A stretch of DNA of 64,000 nucleotides, from positions 271,826 through 335,825 of the forward strand of contig NZ_JAKKOT010000004.1 in assembly GCF_021739025.1 (NCBI RefSeq). The letters are read 5' to 3'. A program made the translations under genes and the position numbers. Below the pieces are notes generated by a model, which worked only from the letters and a program-made list of their open reading frames with translations, made no database searches and was not told where the DNA came from. The stretch comes from Gordonia liuliyuniae. GTDB lineage: Bacteria; Actinomycetota; Actinomycetes; Mycobacteriales; Mycobacteriaceae. Position 1 is the stretch's first letter, and each line of letters begins with the position of its first letter. Shown in pieces: positions 19,421-33,789 of the stretch.

Positions 19421-20926
19421 TCAGGTCGCGGTCAGCTGATCGACGAGATCGACAGCCGACGTGGCGGTGTCGAGAAGTTCGCCGACGTGTGCGCGGGTGC
19501 CGCGGAGCGGTTCGGGCATCGGGATGCGGACGAGCGAGTCACTGCCGACGTCGAAGATCACCGAATCCCAGCTCGCGGCCGCGATGTCCGAGCCGAAGCG
19601 ACGCACCGATTCGCCGCGGAAGTAGGCGCGCGTGGACTCCGGCGGCGCCGAGACCGCGGCCGTCACCTGTTCCTCGGTGACGAGTCGTTTCATCGAGCCC
19701 CGCGCGACGAGACGGTTGTAGAGCCCCTTGTCGAGACGGACGTCCGAGTACTGCAGGTCGATCAGCTGCAGACGCGACGCTCCCCAGCCGAGCCCCTCCC
19801 GGTTGCGGAAGCCGTCGAGCAGGCGCAGCTTGGCGGGCCAGTCCAGGATGTCCGCGCACTCCATCGGATCGCGTTCGAGCTTGTCGAGCACGTCGGCCCA
19901 CGTCTGCAGGACGTGCGCGGCACGCTCGTCGTGTGCCGCGTGCGCGTCGCGGTGCGCCGAGACACGTGCGAAGTACTCGCGTTGGAGGGCGAGCGCGGTC
20001 ATCTCCCGTCCGTCGGCGAGTGCGACCGTCGCCCGCAGGGTCGGATCGTGGCTGATGGCGTGCACGGCCTCGACCGGGCGCGCGAGTGCGAGGTCGGTGA
20101 GGTCCACCCCCGCTTCGATGAGGTCGAGGACGAGTGCCGTCGTGCCGACCTTGAGGTAGGTCGCGGTCTCGGCGAGGTTCGCGTCGCCGATGATCACGTG
20201 AAGCCTGCGGTACTTGTCGGGGTCGGCGTGCGGCTCGTCACGGGTGTTGATCAGGCCCCGCTTGAGCGTGGTCTCTAAACCGACCTCGACCTCGATGTAG
20301 TCGGCGCGCTGGGACAGCTGATAGCCGGCTTCCTCGCCGCGCTGGCCGATGCCGACACGACCGGACCCGCAGATCACCTGTCGGGACGCGAAGAACGGCA
20401 TGAGGCCGACGATGATCGAGTCGAACGGAGTGTCCCGACGCATCAGGTAGTTCTCGTGCGTGCCGTACGACGCACCCTTGCCGTCGATGTTGTTCTTATA
20501 CAGTTGCAGCCGCGGTGCGCCGGGGACGCTCGCGACGTACCGTGCGGCCTCCTCCATCACTCGCTCGCCTGCCTTGTCCCAGATCACCGCGTCCATCGGA
20601 TCGGTCACCTCGGGCGCCGAATACTCCGGGTGCGCGTGGTCGACGTAGAGGCGGGCGCCGTTGGTGAGGATCATGTTCGCGGCGCCGATCTCGTCTGCGT
20701 CGATGATCGGCGCGGGACCTGAGTGGCGACCGAGGTCGAAGCCTCGCGCGTCGCGCATCGGCGACTCCTCCTCGAAGTCCCATCGGGTCCGCCGCTCGCG
20801 CCGCGGAACCGCGGCGGCGGCAGCGTAGGCGAGGACAGCCTGCGTCGACGTCATGATCGGGTTCGCGGCCGGGTCTCCGGGCGCCGAGATGCCGTATTCG
20901 ACTTCGGTGCCGATGATGCGCTCCAT
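19421..20926 (-). CDS. dop: Pup deamidase/depupylase
   Basis: The 501-residue paralogue of PafA deamidates the C-terminal Gln of Pup and also removes Pup from substrates. It starts [19 protein letters not shown] and has [38 protein letters not shown] and [19 protein letters not shown], parallel to the PafA motifs. The longer insert after residue 35 ([12 protein letters not shown]...) is the Dop loop region. A TAGGCT hexamer ends 6 nt before the ATG, which suggests a leaderless transcript. It corresponds to Rv2112c. Confidence 0.95.
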   Translation of the reverse strand: MERIIGTEVEYGISAPGDPAANPIMTSTQAVLAYAAAAAVPRRERRTRWDFEEESPMRDARGFDLGRHSGPAPIIDADEIGAANMILTNGARLYVDHAHPEYSAPEVTDPMDAVIWDKAGERVMEEAARYVASVPGAPRLQLYKNNIDGKGASYGTHENYLMRRDTPFDSIIVGLMPFFASRQVICGSGRVGIGQRGEEAGYQLSQRADYIEVEVGLETTLKRGLINTRDEPHADPDKYRRLHVIIGDANLAETATYLKVGTTALVLDLIEAGVDLTDLALARPVEAVHAISHDPTLRATVALADGREMTALALQREYFARVSAHRDAHAAHDERAAHVLQTWADVLDKLERDPMECADILDWPAKLRLLDGFRNREGLGWGASRLQLIDLQYSDVRLDKGLYNRLVARGSMKRLVTEEQVTAAVSAPPESTRAYFRGESVRRFGSDIAAASWDSVIFDVGSDSLVRIPMPEPLRGTRAHVGELLDTATSAVDLVDQLTAT

Positions 20927-20932
20927 GCGCCC

Positions 20933-20938
20933 AGCCTA
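20933..20938 (-). promoter_or_regulatory. -10 hexamer of dop, leaderless start
   Basis: On the minus strand TAGGCT lies 6 nt before the dop ATG at 20926. Confidence 0.6.
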
Positions 20939-21006
20939 ACGGGACTCGCGAGCGCTCCGCGAACGACCGGCGCTCCCCGCGTCACCGGGTCGGACGACGC
21001 TCGGTC

Positions 21007-23622
21007 TCACCGTCTGCGCAGCCGCAGTCGCGAGTAGACGAGTGCGATCAGCAGCACCGCCATCAGCGCGAGCACACCGTAGGCGAGCGCCGTGTGCCCG
21101 GCCGTCGGCGTCCACCACGGGTACTCCACGGACTCTCCCGGCGTGGCTTTGACCTGGCTCGCCTCCGGATTGATCTGCGGAATGTCGACGGCTTGGGCTG
21201 CCGCCGTGTACCCCCAGTAGGCGGGGAAGACCCACCCGAGTTGTGCGGCGCCGGCCGCGCTGATCGGGAACAGGCCGCCGCAGAAGACGAGCTGGACCAT
21301 CACCACGATGACGAGCGGCGGCATCGTTTGCTCATTGGATCGGACCAGCGACGAGATCGCGAGCCCGACCAGCGTGCTCACACACGCGAGGGCCGCCACC
21401 GCGACAAACAGGGCCGCGGCGGGCGGCAGCACCACGCCGCCGTATTCGGGGATGTCGCGCAGTCCGTACGTGATGCCGAGCATGATCGCACTCTGCACCG
21501 CCGTCACCAGGAAGAACACGACGACCTTGGCCGCCAGATATGCGCCCGGACGCAGCCCGACCGCCCGTTCGCGTTCGAAGATCGGGCGTTCGCCGACGAG
21601 GTCGCGGACGGTCAGGGCGGCGCCCATGAACGCGGCACCGATGACGAGAACCACGAGGAGCTGCACGGCTTCGACGGGATCGGTCGCGATCATCGCGCCC
21701 GGATCGCTCGCACTGATGCCGAACCCGGTGGATCCGGGGATCACCAGCGTGAGCAGGCCGAGCACGATCGGCAGCAGCAACAGAAAGATCAAGTATCCGC
21801 GATCGGCGAGGATCAAGCGCAGCTGGCGGCGGGCCACCGTCGAGGTCTGACGCCCGACGCTCGCCTGGTGCGCCTTCACCGGCGGCCCGACCGCCGGAGC
21901 GCGCGCAGGCGACGACGTGCGCGGATGCCGTTGCCGGTAGTTGTGCCACGCCAGGTCGGGCTGGTCCGCGGTGAACGCGAAGATCTCCGCCCAGTCGGTG
22001 GTGCCGAGTTCGGAGCCGACGTCCTGCGGTGAACCGCTGAACGCCGTCTTGCCGCCCGGCGCCAGCAGAAGCACCTGATCGCAGAGGTTGAGGTAGGTCA
22101 GCGAATGGGTCACCACCAGGACCACGCGGCCGGCGTCGGCGAGGCGACGCAGCGTCTGCATCACCTGACGGTCCAACGCCGGATCCAGACCGGACGTCGG
22201 CTCGTCGAGGATGAGCAGCGACGGCCCGGTCAACAGTTCCATGGCGACGGACGCGCGCTTGCGTTGGCCGCCGGAGAGCTTGTCGACGCGAGTGTCGACG
22301 TGTTCGGTCAACTGGAGTTCGGAAAGGACGCCGTCGATCACTCGGTCGCGGTCGGCCGTCGACAGGTCCGAGGGCAGACGCAGTTCGGCGGCGTAGCGCA
22401 GCGCCTGCCGCAACGTCAGCTTGCGGTGCAGCACGTCGTCCTGCGGGACCATGCCGATCCGGGTCCGCAGTGCCTCGTACTCGCTGTGCACTCCGCGGCC
22501 CTCGAACCGCACCACGCCGACCGTCGGATCGCCAAGGCCCGCAACGATCTTCGAGATCGTCGACTTGCCGGCACCGGACGGTCCGATGATCGCGGTGAGC
22601 GAACCGGGTCCGGCGTCGAACGAGATGTCGTTGAGCAGGGTCTTACCGTCGATCGTCAACGAGACGCCGTCCACCTGGACGCCGCCCGCGACGTCGGTCT
22701 GCGGTCGGCCACGGACGAGGGAACCACCGGACATGACGAAGTCGGAGTTGCCGATCGTCACGACGTCGTTGTCGGTCAACCGGTGCGCCATGACGCGCTG
22801 CCCGTTGACGAACGTCCCGTTGACGCTCCCGAGGTCTTCCAGGAGCAGGCCCTGCGGCGTTGAGGTCAGCTTCGCGTGGTGCCGCGACGCGAGGACATCG
22901 CTGACGATGATGTCGTTGTCCGGGGTGCGTCCGATCGACTGTGTGCCCGCCACCGCGATGGCCTCGCGCCCGCGCAGACTGTCGGGGACCTCGAAGATCG
23001 CGGACGCATTCTGGTGCAGCGCCGCAAGATGCGGTGCGTCGGGGAGATCCCCGAACCGTGGAGCCGCAGCGGAGGTGACCGCACGCGTGGTGCCCGGTCG
23101 GACCGGGTCTGGGTGTACCGGGCTCGGGTAGGCAGGCGGCGGCGTCGGCGGGCGCCGCTGCTGCTGTACCGGACCCTGCTGGGCCGGTGTGGGATGCGAG
23201 ATCGGGCGTTGGGCTTGTGCACGAACCGGCTGCGACGGTGGCGCGGGCCGCTGAGTCGGCCGGCGCGCCCGACCGCTATCGCCGGGCGGCACGATCGTCG
23301 GCGGCGACGGCGCGAGCGGAGTCAACTCAAGGACGGGGCCGGTCTGGCCGTCGCCCAGATTGATTCGGGCTCCGCCTGCGACCGTGACGACCGTCTGGCG
23401 GACGCCGCCGACGAACATCCCGTTGGTGCTGCCCGCATCGATGACCTGCCAACCGTCGCCTGCGGACCACTCGATCGACAGATGCCGCCGCGATACGAGT
23501 GGGTGGTCGACCACGACGTCGTTGTCGGGGGTTCGGCCGAGCGAGGCGGGCGAGTCCCGAATCGTCTGCTGCGCGCCCTGACCGACGCGGACCCGCAGCG
23601 GACTGACTCCTTGAGTGTTCAT
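21007..23622 (-). CDS. Double-FHA ABC transporter (Rv1747-like)
   Basis: The 871-residue protein has an FHA domain near residues 25-85 (LGRTPDNDVVVDHPLVSRRH), a Pro/Gln-rich linker to ~190, and a second FHA domain near 205-305 (IGRTPDNDIIVSDVLASRHH). An ABC ATPase from ~325 has Walker A GPSGAGKST, signature LSGGQRKR and Walker B LLILDEPTSGLDP. An ABC2-type membrane domain with about six helices follows from ~600. FHA domains bind phosphothreonine, so control by a Ser/Thr kinase is expected, as for Rv1747, which exports a cell-wall lipid precursor. The ATG at 23622 is 8 nt after a TATGGT hexamer. Confidence 0.9.
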   Translation of the reverse strand: MNTQGVSPLRVRVGQGAQQTIRDSPASLGRTPDNDVVVDHPLVSRRHLSIEWSAGDGWQVIDAGSTNGMFVGGVRQTVVTVAGGARINLGDGQTGPVLELTPLAPSPPTIVPPGDSGRARRPTQRPAPPSQPVRAQAQRPISHPTPAQQGPVQQQRRPPTPPPAYPSPVHPDPVRPGTTRAVTSAAAPRFGDLPDAPHLAALHQNASAIFEVPDSLRGREAIAVAGTQSIGRTPDNDIIVSDVLASRHHAKLTSTPQGLLLEDLGSVNGTFVNGQRVMAHRLTDNDVVTIGNSDFVMSGGSLVRGRPQTDVAGGVQVDGVSLTIDGKTLLNDISFDAGPGSLTAIIGPSGAGKSTISKIVAGLGDPTVGVVRFEGRGVHSEYEALRTRIGMVPQDDVLHRKLTLRQALRYAAELRLPSDLSTADRDRVIDGVLSELQLTEHVDTRVDKLSGGQRKRASVAMELLTGPSLLILDEPTSGLDPALDRQVMQTLRRLADAGRVVLVVTHSLTYLNLCDQVLLLAPGGKTAFSGSPQDVGSELGTTDWAEIFAFTADQPDLAWHNYRQRHPRTSSPARAPAVGPPVKAHQASVGRQTSTVARRQLRLILADRGYLIFLLLLPIVLGLLTLVIPGSTGFGISASDPGAMIATDPVEAVQLLVVLVIGAAFMGAALTVRDLVGERPIFERERAVGLRPGAYLAAKVVVFFLVTAVQSAIMLGITYGLRDIPEYGGVVLPPAAALFVAVAALACVSTLVGLAISSLVRSNEQTMPPLVIVVMVQLVFCGGLFPISAAGAAQLGWVFPAYWGYTAAAQAVDIPQINPEASQVKATPGESVEYPWWTPTAGHTALAYGVLALMAVLLIALVYSRLRLRRR

Positions 23623-23630
23623 CGCACAAC

Positions 23631-23636
23631 ACCATA
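23631..23636 (-). promoter_or_regulatory. -10 hexamer of the FHA-ABC gene, leaderless start
   Basis: On the minus strand TATGGT lies 8 nt before the ATG at 23622. Confidence 0.5.
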
Positions 23637-23681
23637 TCCGGTGAACGTCGGCTGAGACGTTCACCGGAATGACTTCGCAAA

Positions 23682-25349
23682 CTACAGATACTGCCCGGTG
23701 TTCGATTCGGTGTCGATGGCGCGGCTGGCACCGCTCCCCTTACCGGTGACGAGCGTCCGAATGTAGACGATGCGCTCGCCCTTCTTACCCGAGATCCGAG
23801 CCCAGTCGTCCGGGTTGGTGGTGTTCGGCAGGTCTTCGTTCTCCGAGAACTCGTCGAGGATCGAGTCCATGAGGTGCCCGATCCGCAGGCCGCGCTGCCC
23901 ACTCTCCAGGTGCGCCTTGATCGCGTACTTCTTCGCGCGGTCGACGATGTTCTGGATCATCGCGCCGGAGTTGAAGTCCTTGAAGTACATGATCTCTTTG
24001 TCGCCGTTGGCGTAGGTCACTTCGAGGAAGCGGTTGTCGTCGGTCTCCGAGTACATCCGCTCGACGACGCGCTGGATCATCGCGTCCACACAGGCCTGCG
24101 GCTGCCCACCGAACTCGGCGACGTCGTCCGGGTGCAACGGCAGATCGACGGTCAGGTACTTGGAGAAGATGTCGATCGCCGATTCGGCGTCGGGACGCTC
24201 GATCTTGATCTTCACGTCCAAGCGGCCCGGGCGGAGGATCGCGGGATCGATCATGTCCTCGCGGTTCGACGCGCCGATCACGATCACGTTCTCGAGGCCT
24301 TCGACACCGTCGATCTCGCTGAGCAGCTGCGGGACGACGGTCGTCTCGACGTCGGAGGAGACGCCCGAACCGCGGGTGCGGAAGATCGAGTCCATCTCGT
24401 CGAAGAACACGATCACCGGGGTTCCTTCGGACGCCTTCTCTCGGGCGCGCTGGAAAATCAACCGGATGTGGCGTTCGGTCTCGCCGACGAACTTGTTGAG
24501 GAGTTCGGGCCCCTTGATGTTCAAGAAGTACGATTTCGCCTCGGCCGAGTTGTCGCCGCGGTGTTCGGCGATCTGCCGCGCGAGCGAGTTCGCGACCGCT
24601 TTCGCAATGAGCGTCTTGCCGTTGCCGGGAGGACCGTACAGGAGCACGCCCTTCGGCGGACGCAACGAGTATTCGGCGAACAGGTCGCTGTGCAGGAACG
24701 GCAGTTCGACGGCGTCGCGGATCTGCTCGATCTGTCGGCGCAGACCACCGATGTCCGTGTAGTCCACGTCCGGCACCTCTTCGAGGACGAGGTCCTCCAC
24801 TTCGGCCTTCGGGATGCGCTCGAGCGCATAACCGGCCTTGCCGTCGACGAGGAGCGAATCGCCGGGCCGCAGCTTCCGGTCGGACTCGCCTCCCCCGTCG
24901 AGGTGGACGAGCGTGTCGGCGAGCTGCACCACCCGCTCCTCGTCGGTGTGCCCGACGACGAGCGCACGGCGACCGCCGTCGAGGACCTCACGGAGAGTGG
25001 AGATCTCACCGACCTCGTCATAGCCGAGTGCTTCGACGACGGTCAGCGCTTCGTTCAATCGAACCGACTGGCCGCGGTTCAACGCCGCGACGTCGATGTT
25101 CGGCGACACCGTCAATCGCATCTTGCGTCCGGAGGTGAACACGTCGACGTTGTCGTCGGAGGCGACACCGAGGAGGACGCCGTAGCCGCTCGGCGGCTGA
25201 CCGAGATTGTCGACCTCTTCGCGCAGTGTGACGAGTTGTTGGCGTGCTTCCCTGAGCGTGTCGAGAAGCTTCGCGTTGCGCTCGGTCAGCTTGTCGATCT
25301 GCTCCTGCGGAGTTTGTCCCTGCGCACCAGACTCCGTCGTCGGGGTCAT
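23682..25349 (-). CDS. mpa: Mycobacterial proteasome ATPase Mpa/ARC
   Basis: The 555-residue AAA+ unfoldase delivers pupylated proteins to the 20S core. It has an N-terminal coiled coil (~10-60) that binds Pup, two OB folds (~60-200), and an AAA domain with Walker A GPPGNGKT near 240 and Walker [11 protein letters not shown] near 315. The C-terminus ends GQYL, the peptide that docks in the alpha-ring and opens the gate. The ATG at 25349 follows AAGGAGG. Upstream lies a 17-bp tandem repeat that separates it from trmI. Confidence 0.96.
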   Translation of the reverse strand: MTPTTESGAQGQTPQEQIDKLTERNAKLLDTLREARQQLVTLREEVDNLGQPPSGYGVLLGVASDDNVDVFTSGRKMRLTVSPNIDVAALNRGQSVRLNEALTVVEALGYDEVGEISTLREVLDGGRRALVVGHTDEERVVQLADTLVHLDGGGESDRKLRPGDSLLVDGKAGYALERIPKAEVEDLVLEEVPDVDYTDIGGLRRQIEQIRDAVELPFLHSDLFAEYSLRPPKGVLLYGPPGNGKTLIAKAVANSLARQIAEHRGDNSAEAKSYFLNIKGPELLNKFVGETERHIRLIFQRAREKASEGTPVIVFFDEMDSIFRTRGSGVSSDVETTVVPQLLSEIDGVEGLENVIVIGASNREDMIDPAILRPGRLDVKIKIERPDAESAIDIFSKYLTVDLPLHPDDVAEFGGQPQACVDAMIQRVVERMYSETDDNRFLEVTYANGDKEIMYFKDFNSGAMIQNIVDRAKKYAIKAHLESGQRGLRIGHLMDSILDEFSENEDLPNTTNPDDWARISGKKGERIVYIRTLVTGKGSGASRAIDTESNTGQYL

Positions 25350-25367
25350 CGGTCCTCCTTCGTCCCT

Positions 25368-25422
25368 GTACAACCTGTGATGTCGTACAGCTTGTGACGC
25401 TGTACAAACTGTGACGCTGTAC
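25368..25422. repeat. 17-bp tandem repeat in the mpa leader
   Basis: GTAC recurs at 25368, 25385, 25402 and 25419, exactly 17 bp apart. On the minus strand the consensus is GTACAGCGTCACAGNTT. The array starts 11 nt after the trmI stop and ends next to the mpa ribosome-binding site. It could be an operator array or a slippage product. Confidence 0.88.
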
Positions 25423-25433
25423 CTGCTTCTACG

Positions 25434-26324
<891 letters not shown>

Positions 26325-26326
26325 TC

Positions 26327-27184
26327 ATGTCTGAGCATGCACCGGCAGCCCCCAGCTACTACCGTCCGATCGCCGCGCCCGACGGCGCCGATCCCGGGTA
26401 CGAGTACTTCGTCCCGACGGCGGCAACGGTGAGCGTCTGGTCGTCGGACATCCAGCACGGCGGTCCGCCCGCCGGTCTGATGATGCGTGCATTGATCCGC
26501 GCCGCAGGCGACGACGGGAAGGCGTTCACGCGGGTCACCACGGAGATTCTCGGCGCGATTGGCCTCGGCGTGAACCGAGTCCGCGCATCGGTGGTGCGAC
26601 CGGGCAAGCGCATCGCTCAGGTGGCCGCCGATCTCGAGGTGCAGGCGCCGTCCGGCGAGTTCCGGGTCGTGGCACGCACCGTCGCGTGGCGGATCATGAC
26701 CGGCGACTCGTCGCCCGTCGAGCATTCGCCGGTGCCACCGCTGCCCGCCGGACCGGACGAGCTCCCGCAGATCGTGGGTTTCCCCGACGATGGTGAGATG
26801 GCTGTCCCGTGGGGCAGGATCGGCTTCATCGGGACCACCGTCATCGCACGCCAGGCCGGTCGGAACGGGCAGACCCCTGCCGTCTGGATTCGCCCTGCGA
26901 TCGGGTTGATCGAAGACGAGGAGATGTCACCGCTCGAATCGATGTTCACGGTGCTCGACGTCGCGAACGGCGTCGGCACACAGGTCGATCCGACCCAGTG
27001 GTCGTGGATGAACATGGACACGACCGTGCATCTCGTCGCACAGCCGACGAGCCCCTGGTTGGGCTTAGACGCGGACCTCGCGATCGGGGCCGCCGGCTAC
27101 GGCGCAAGCTTCGCCGACCTGTACGACGTCTCCGGCTTCCTCGGCCGGTCCGCCCAGACCGATATGATCGCCCCCGCCGGCTGA
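26327..27184 (+). CDS. Acyl-CoA thioesterase-like double-hotdog protein
   Basis: The 285-residue protein has the layout of TesB-type thioesterases, with two hotdog folds in tandem. IQHGGPPAGLMMRALIRA (~42-59) is the typical first-helix motif of the N-terminal hotdog, and ARTVAWRIM closes it. The C-terminal half includes WSWMNMDTTVHLVAQPTSPW and ASFADLYDVSGFLGRSAQ, which matches TesB C-terminal strands. It should hydrolyse acyl-CoA; chain length is unknown. The start at 26327 is supported by a leaderless promoter. It is divergent from trmI; the M. tuberculosis position holds a different gene. Confidence 0.78.
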   Translation: MSEHAPAAPSYYRPIAAPDGADPGYEYFVPTAATVSVWSSDIQHGGPPAGLMMRALIRAAGDDGKAFTRVTTEILGAIGLGVNRVRASVVRPGKRIAQVAADLEVQAPSGEFRVVARTVAWRIMTGDSSPVEHSPVPPLPAGPDELPQIVGFPDDGEMAVPWGRIGFIGTTVIARQAGRNGQTPAVWIRPAIGLIEDEEMSPLESMFTVLDVANGVGTQVDPTQWSWMNMDTTVHLVAQPTSPWLGLDADLAIGAAGYGASFADLYDVSGFLGRSAQTDMIAPAG

Positions 27185-27243
27185 GCGGACGCTGGCCGGA
27201 GAGGCCCGTGCGCGTCGCGTCACAAGGGCGTGCGCGCGACGCG

Positions 27244-28092
27244 TCAGAAGCGGCAGCTGCGGATGTCGGAGGCGAGGATGGCGCGGACGCCGAGCTCAGA
27301 CAGGTCGTCCATCAGCGACTGATGCGTCTTGCGCGGGACCATCGCTCGGACGGCGAGCCAATCCGGGTCGAGCATCGGGGACACCGTCGGAGACTCGATG
27401 CCCGGAGTCTTGGCGACGGCGGCGTCCAGGAGGGTCTTCGGGCAGTCGTAGTCGATCATCACGTACTGCTGACCGAAGACGACGCCCTGCACGCGTGCGA
27501 TGAACTGTTTCGCAGCCTTCGACGGCTCAGGCGATTCGGGATTGCGGATCAAGACCGCTTCGGAGTCGCACAGCGAGTCGCCGAAAGCCGTGAGATCGTG
27601 CAGTCGCAGAGTCCGCCCGGAGCCGACGACGTCGGCGATCGCATCGGCGACCCCCAACTGGATGGAGATCTCGACGGCGCCGTCGAGGCGGATGATCTCC
27701 GCTTCGATCCGTCGTTCGGCGAGGTCGCGGCGCACGAGATTCGGGTATGACGTCGCGATCCGCTTGCCGGCGAGATCTTCGACCCCCCACCCCTGGTCGG
27801 CAGGCGCGGCGTACCGAAAGGACGACGACCCGAAGCCGAGCGCCACCTCTTCGAGTACCTCGGCGCCGGAGTCGGCGGCCAGGTCACGCCCGGTGATTCC
27901 GAGATCGAGGGTCCCCGCCCCGACGTAGATCGCGACGTCTTTGGGACGCAGGAAGTAGAACTCGACGTCGTTGTTGACGTCGATGACGGACAGGTCCTTC
28001 GGATCGGCCCGCTTCCGGTAGCCGGCTTCGGAGAGGATCCCGGCAGCGGCTTCAGACAATGCGCCCTTGTTCGGGACTGCGACACGCAACAT
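27244..28092 (-). CDS. hisG: ATP phosphoribosyltransferase (long form)
   Basis: The 282-residue enzyme catalyses the first step of histidine synthesis, joining ATP and PRPP. It starts [16 protein letters not shown] and has [10 protein letters not shown] and [11 protein letters not shown], the PRPP-binding loop. The C-terminal ~75 residues form the ACT-like domain of long-form HisG, which gives histidine feedback inhibition without HisZ. The gene lies 13 nt after hisE, in one operon. It corresponds to Rv2121c. Confidence 0.96.
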   Translation of the reverse strand: MLRVAVPNKGALSEAAAGILSEAGYRKRADPKDLSVIDVNNDVEFYFLRPKDVAIYVGAGTLDLGITGRDLAADSGAEVLEEVALGFGSSSFRYAAPADQGWGVEDLAGKRIATSYPNLVRRDLAERRIEAEIIRLDGAVEISIQLGVADAIADVVGSGRTLRLHDLTAFGDSLCDSEAVLIRNPESPEPSKAAKQFIARVQGVVFGQQYVMIDYDCPKTLLDAAVAKTPGIESPTVSPMLDPDWLAVRAMVPRKTHQSLMDDLSELGVRAILASDIRSCRF

Positions 28093-28105
28093 GAGTCAGA
28101 CGTTC

Positions 28106-28369
28106 CTAGAGGTAGCGGTAGATGTCGGCCGGGTTCAGGCCTCGTTTGATCATCATGACCTGGAGCCAGTAGACGAGCTGCGAGATCTCTTCCGAGAGCG
28201 CGTCGTCGGACTCGTGTTCGGCGGCCAACCACACTTCGCCCGCTTCTTCGATGATCTTCTTGCCGAGCGTATGGACGCCGTGGTCGAGCGCGGCCACCGT
28301 GCCGCTGCCTTCGGGGCGGGTCTCGGCCTTGTCGGCCAGCTCAGCGAAGAGTTCGTCGAAGGTTTTCAC
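28106..28369 (-). CDS. hisE: Phosphoribosyl-ATP pyrophosphohydrolase
   Basis: The 87-residue all-helical MazG-like hydrolase converts PR-ATP to PR-AMP in the second histidine step. [25 protein letters not shown], written in part as the EExxE and ExxD acidic motifs near residues 41-60, binds magnesium. The start is GTG at 28369 and the next codons encode [13 protein letters not shown]. It heads the hisE-hisG operon, as Rv2122c-Rv2121c do. Confidence 0.95.
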   Translation of the reverse strand: MKTFDELFAELADKAETRPEGSGTVAALDHGVHTLGKKIIEEAGEVWLAAEHESDDALSEEISQLVYWLQVMMIKRGLNPADIYRYL

Positions 28370-28489
28370 GTGACCTATTTTCGCACGACGCGCACGACGT
28401 CGGATGACCGGCCCGTTGATCCGGTGAGAGCGCCGCGACCAGCTTCCGCCCCGCCGGTTGAGTGATGTGCGGGGAGCCAGCGACGGTGC

Positions 28490-29173
28490 TCAAACGTGGG
28501 GGTGCGCGAGGGCGGCCGCCAGGTCGTCGAGGTTGAGACCGACGAGCGAGTCCCGGTAGGTGTACGTGGCGCGCGGCTGCACCTCGATCGCCGACGGCAC
28601 GATGATCGCGCGCACGCCCGCGGCGAACGTCGCGGCCGCACCCGCGGGCGAGTCCTCGACCGCCAGGCAGCGGGCGATCGGGAAACCGACGAGTTCGGCG
28701 GCACGACGGTAGATGTGCGGAGCGGGTTTGCCAGCCTCGACCTCGTCGCCGCACACCGTCGTGACGAACCGTTCGGCGCCGATCGTCGACAACAGCACGT
28801 CGGTCACCTCCCGCATCGTGTTCGTCACGAGAACCATCGGGATGTCGGCTCCGGCAACCAACTCGAGCGCGTCGACCGCGCCCGGCCGCCACGGCGGGCC
28901 GCCGTCGAACAACTCGAGGACACGCTGAACCATCCAGTCTTCGTCGGCGTCGAAGTCACGACCGGCCTCGGGGACGAGGGCCGCGTCGTACACCTTCGTC
29001 ATCGCGTCGACCGAACTGTTTCCCATCGTCGAATCCCGCAGCGCGTCGGTCATCTCGATGTCGAGCCGGTTCGCGAACTCGACGAGAACCTTCTCCCACA
29101 ACGGTTCGGTGTCGAGCAGCGTCCCGTCCATATCCCAGAACAGGGCGTCGGGAAGGCGTGCGTCATCGGTCAC
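28490..29173 (-). CDS. HAD-superfamily phosphatase (beta-phosphoglucomutase-like)
   Basis: The 227-residue protein has the four HAD motifs: DMDGTLLDTEP (nucleophile Asp, residue ~12), VLVTNTMREV (motif II Thr), a conserved Lys in EAGKPAPHIY and VEDSPAGAAA (motif IV Asp). A helical cap follows motif I, as in subclass I enzymes. Substrate is unknown. The start is GTG at 29173, 6 nt after CAGGAGGA. It lies 65 nt downstream of metH and may be co-transcribed. Confidence 0.85.
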   Translation of the reverse strand: MTDDARLPDALFWDMDGTLLDTEPLWEKVLVEFANRLDIEMTDALRDSTMGNSSVDAMTKVYDAALVPEAGRDFDADEDWMVQRVLELFDGGPPWRPGAVDALELVAGADIPMVLVTNTMREVTDVLLSTIGAERFVTTVCGDEVEAGKPAPHIYRRAAELVGFPIARCLAVEDSPAGAAATFAAGVRAIIVPSAIEVQPRATYTYRDSLVGLNLDDLAAALAHPHV

Positions 29174-29238
29174 TGGTGTCCTCCTGGAAGGGTCGGGCGC
29201 GAAGTGGTCCGACCCCCACCCTCGGCACGCCGACCGAT

Positions 29239-32850
<3,612 letters not shown>

Positions 32851-32857
32851 GCCCCCT

Positions 32858-32863
32858 AGGGTA
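32858..32863 (-). promoter_or_regulatory. -10 hexamer of metH, leaderless start
   Basis: On the minus strand TACCCT lies 7 nt before the metH ATG at 32850. AGGGGGC between them could also act as a Shine-Dalgarno, so the leaderless reading is less certain here. Confidence 0.4.
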
Positions 32864-32888
32864 GTTCGCCCCAGTTCGTACTCCCCCG

Positions 32889-32894
32889 TAGGCT
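32889..32894 (+). promoter_or_regulatory. -10 hexamer of the PAC2 gene, leaderless start
   Basis: TAGGCT lies 7 nt before the GTG at 32902. No ribosome-binding site is visible. Confidence 0.55.
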
Positions 32895-32901
32895 CTGCCC
32901 A

Positions 32902-33774
32902 GTGAACTCTCCGCGTCCCCCTGGACTACCCGTACTGCGCCGCCCGGTCATGATCGTCGCCTTCGGCGGATGGAACGACGCGGGCGATTCCGCCACCGGC
33001 GCGGTGGAACATCTGGCTCTTACCTGGGACGCCACCGATCTTCAAGAGATCGATGGCGAGGAGTTCTACGATTTCGCGTCGACGCGGCCCACGATCGCCC
33101 AAGTCGACGGGGTGACCCGACGCATACAGTGGCCGAGCACGTCGGTGTCGTACGCGACGCTCCCCGACAGCCAGCGCGACGTCGTGTTCGTCCTCGGCCC
33201 GGAACCGAATCTGCGGTGGCGAACCTTCTCCACGCAGCTCGTCGACCTCGCCGAGGCGCTCGGCGTCGAGCTCGTGGTGATGCTGGGCGCGTTGCTGGCC
33301 GACACCCCGCACACTCGGCCGGTGCCGGTGTCGGGGTCCGCCGAGACGAAGTCCGCCGCGACCCGCTTCGGGTTGTCGCCGAGCAAGTATGAGGGGCCGA
33401 CCGGGATCACCGGAGTACTGCAGGACGCGTTCGTCCAGGCTGGCGTTCCGTCGATCTCGCTGTGGGCGGCGGTGCCGCACTACATCGCGCACCCGCCGAA
33501 CCCGAAGGCCGTACTCGCGCTGCTGGACCGGCTCGAAGCGGTCATCGAGGTGTCGATCGACACTGGGCCGCTCGCCGAGCAGGCTCAGCAGTGGCAGGAG
33601 GCCGTCGACGAGATGATGTCGGACGACGACGACATGGCGGCGTATGTTCGGGAGCTCGAGGAGACCGAGGACGCAGCGTCGTCGGACGACGAGGGCGCGC
33701 TCACCGAAGTCGACGGCGACACCTTGGCCGCCGAGTTCGAGCGGTACCTGCGTCGCCGCAACGAAGGCCAGTGA
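32902..33774 (+). CDS. PAC2-family protein (Rv2125-like)
   Basis: The 290-residue protein matches the archaeal/actinobacterial PAC2 family, named after eukaryotic proteasome assembly chaperone 2. Visible segments are VMIVAFGGWNDAGDSATGAV (~16-35), LGPEPNLRWRTF, VVMLGALLADTPHTRPVPV and VPHYIAHPPNPKAVLALL. The C-terminus is acidic (DEMMSDDDDMAAYVREL). A role in proteasome assembly has not been shown for bacteria. The start is GTG at 32902 with a leaderless promoter. It is divergent from metH, as in M. tuberculosis. Confidence 0.85.
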   Translation: MNSPRPPGLPVLRRPVMIVAFGGWNDAGDSATGAVEHLALTWDATDLQEIDGEEFYDFASTRPTIAQVDGVTRRIQWPSTSVSYATLPDSQRDVVFVLGPEPNLRWRTFSTQLVDLAEALGVELVVMLGALLADTPHTRPVPVSGSAETKSAATRFGLSPSKYEGPTGITGVLQDAFVQAGVPSISLWAAVPHYIAHPPNPKAVLALLDRLEAVIEVSIDTGPLAEQAQQWQEAVDEMMSDDDDMAAYVRELEETEDAASSDDEGALTEVDGDTLAAEFERYLRRRNEGQ

Positions 33775-33789
33775 CGCTAACGCGTCGGT

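Noticed and set aside
32851..32901. Cobalamin riboswitch before metH
   Set aside because: Only 51 bp between two start codons, far too short for the element.
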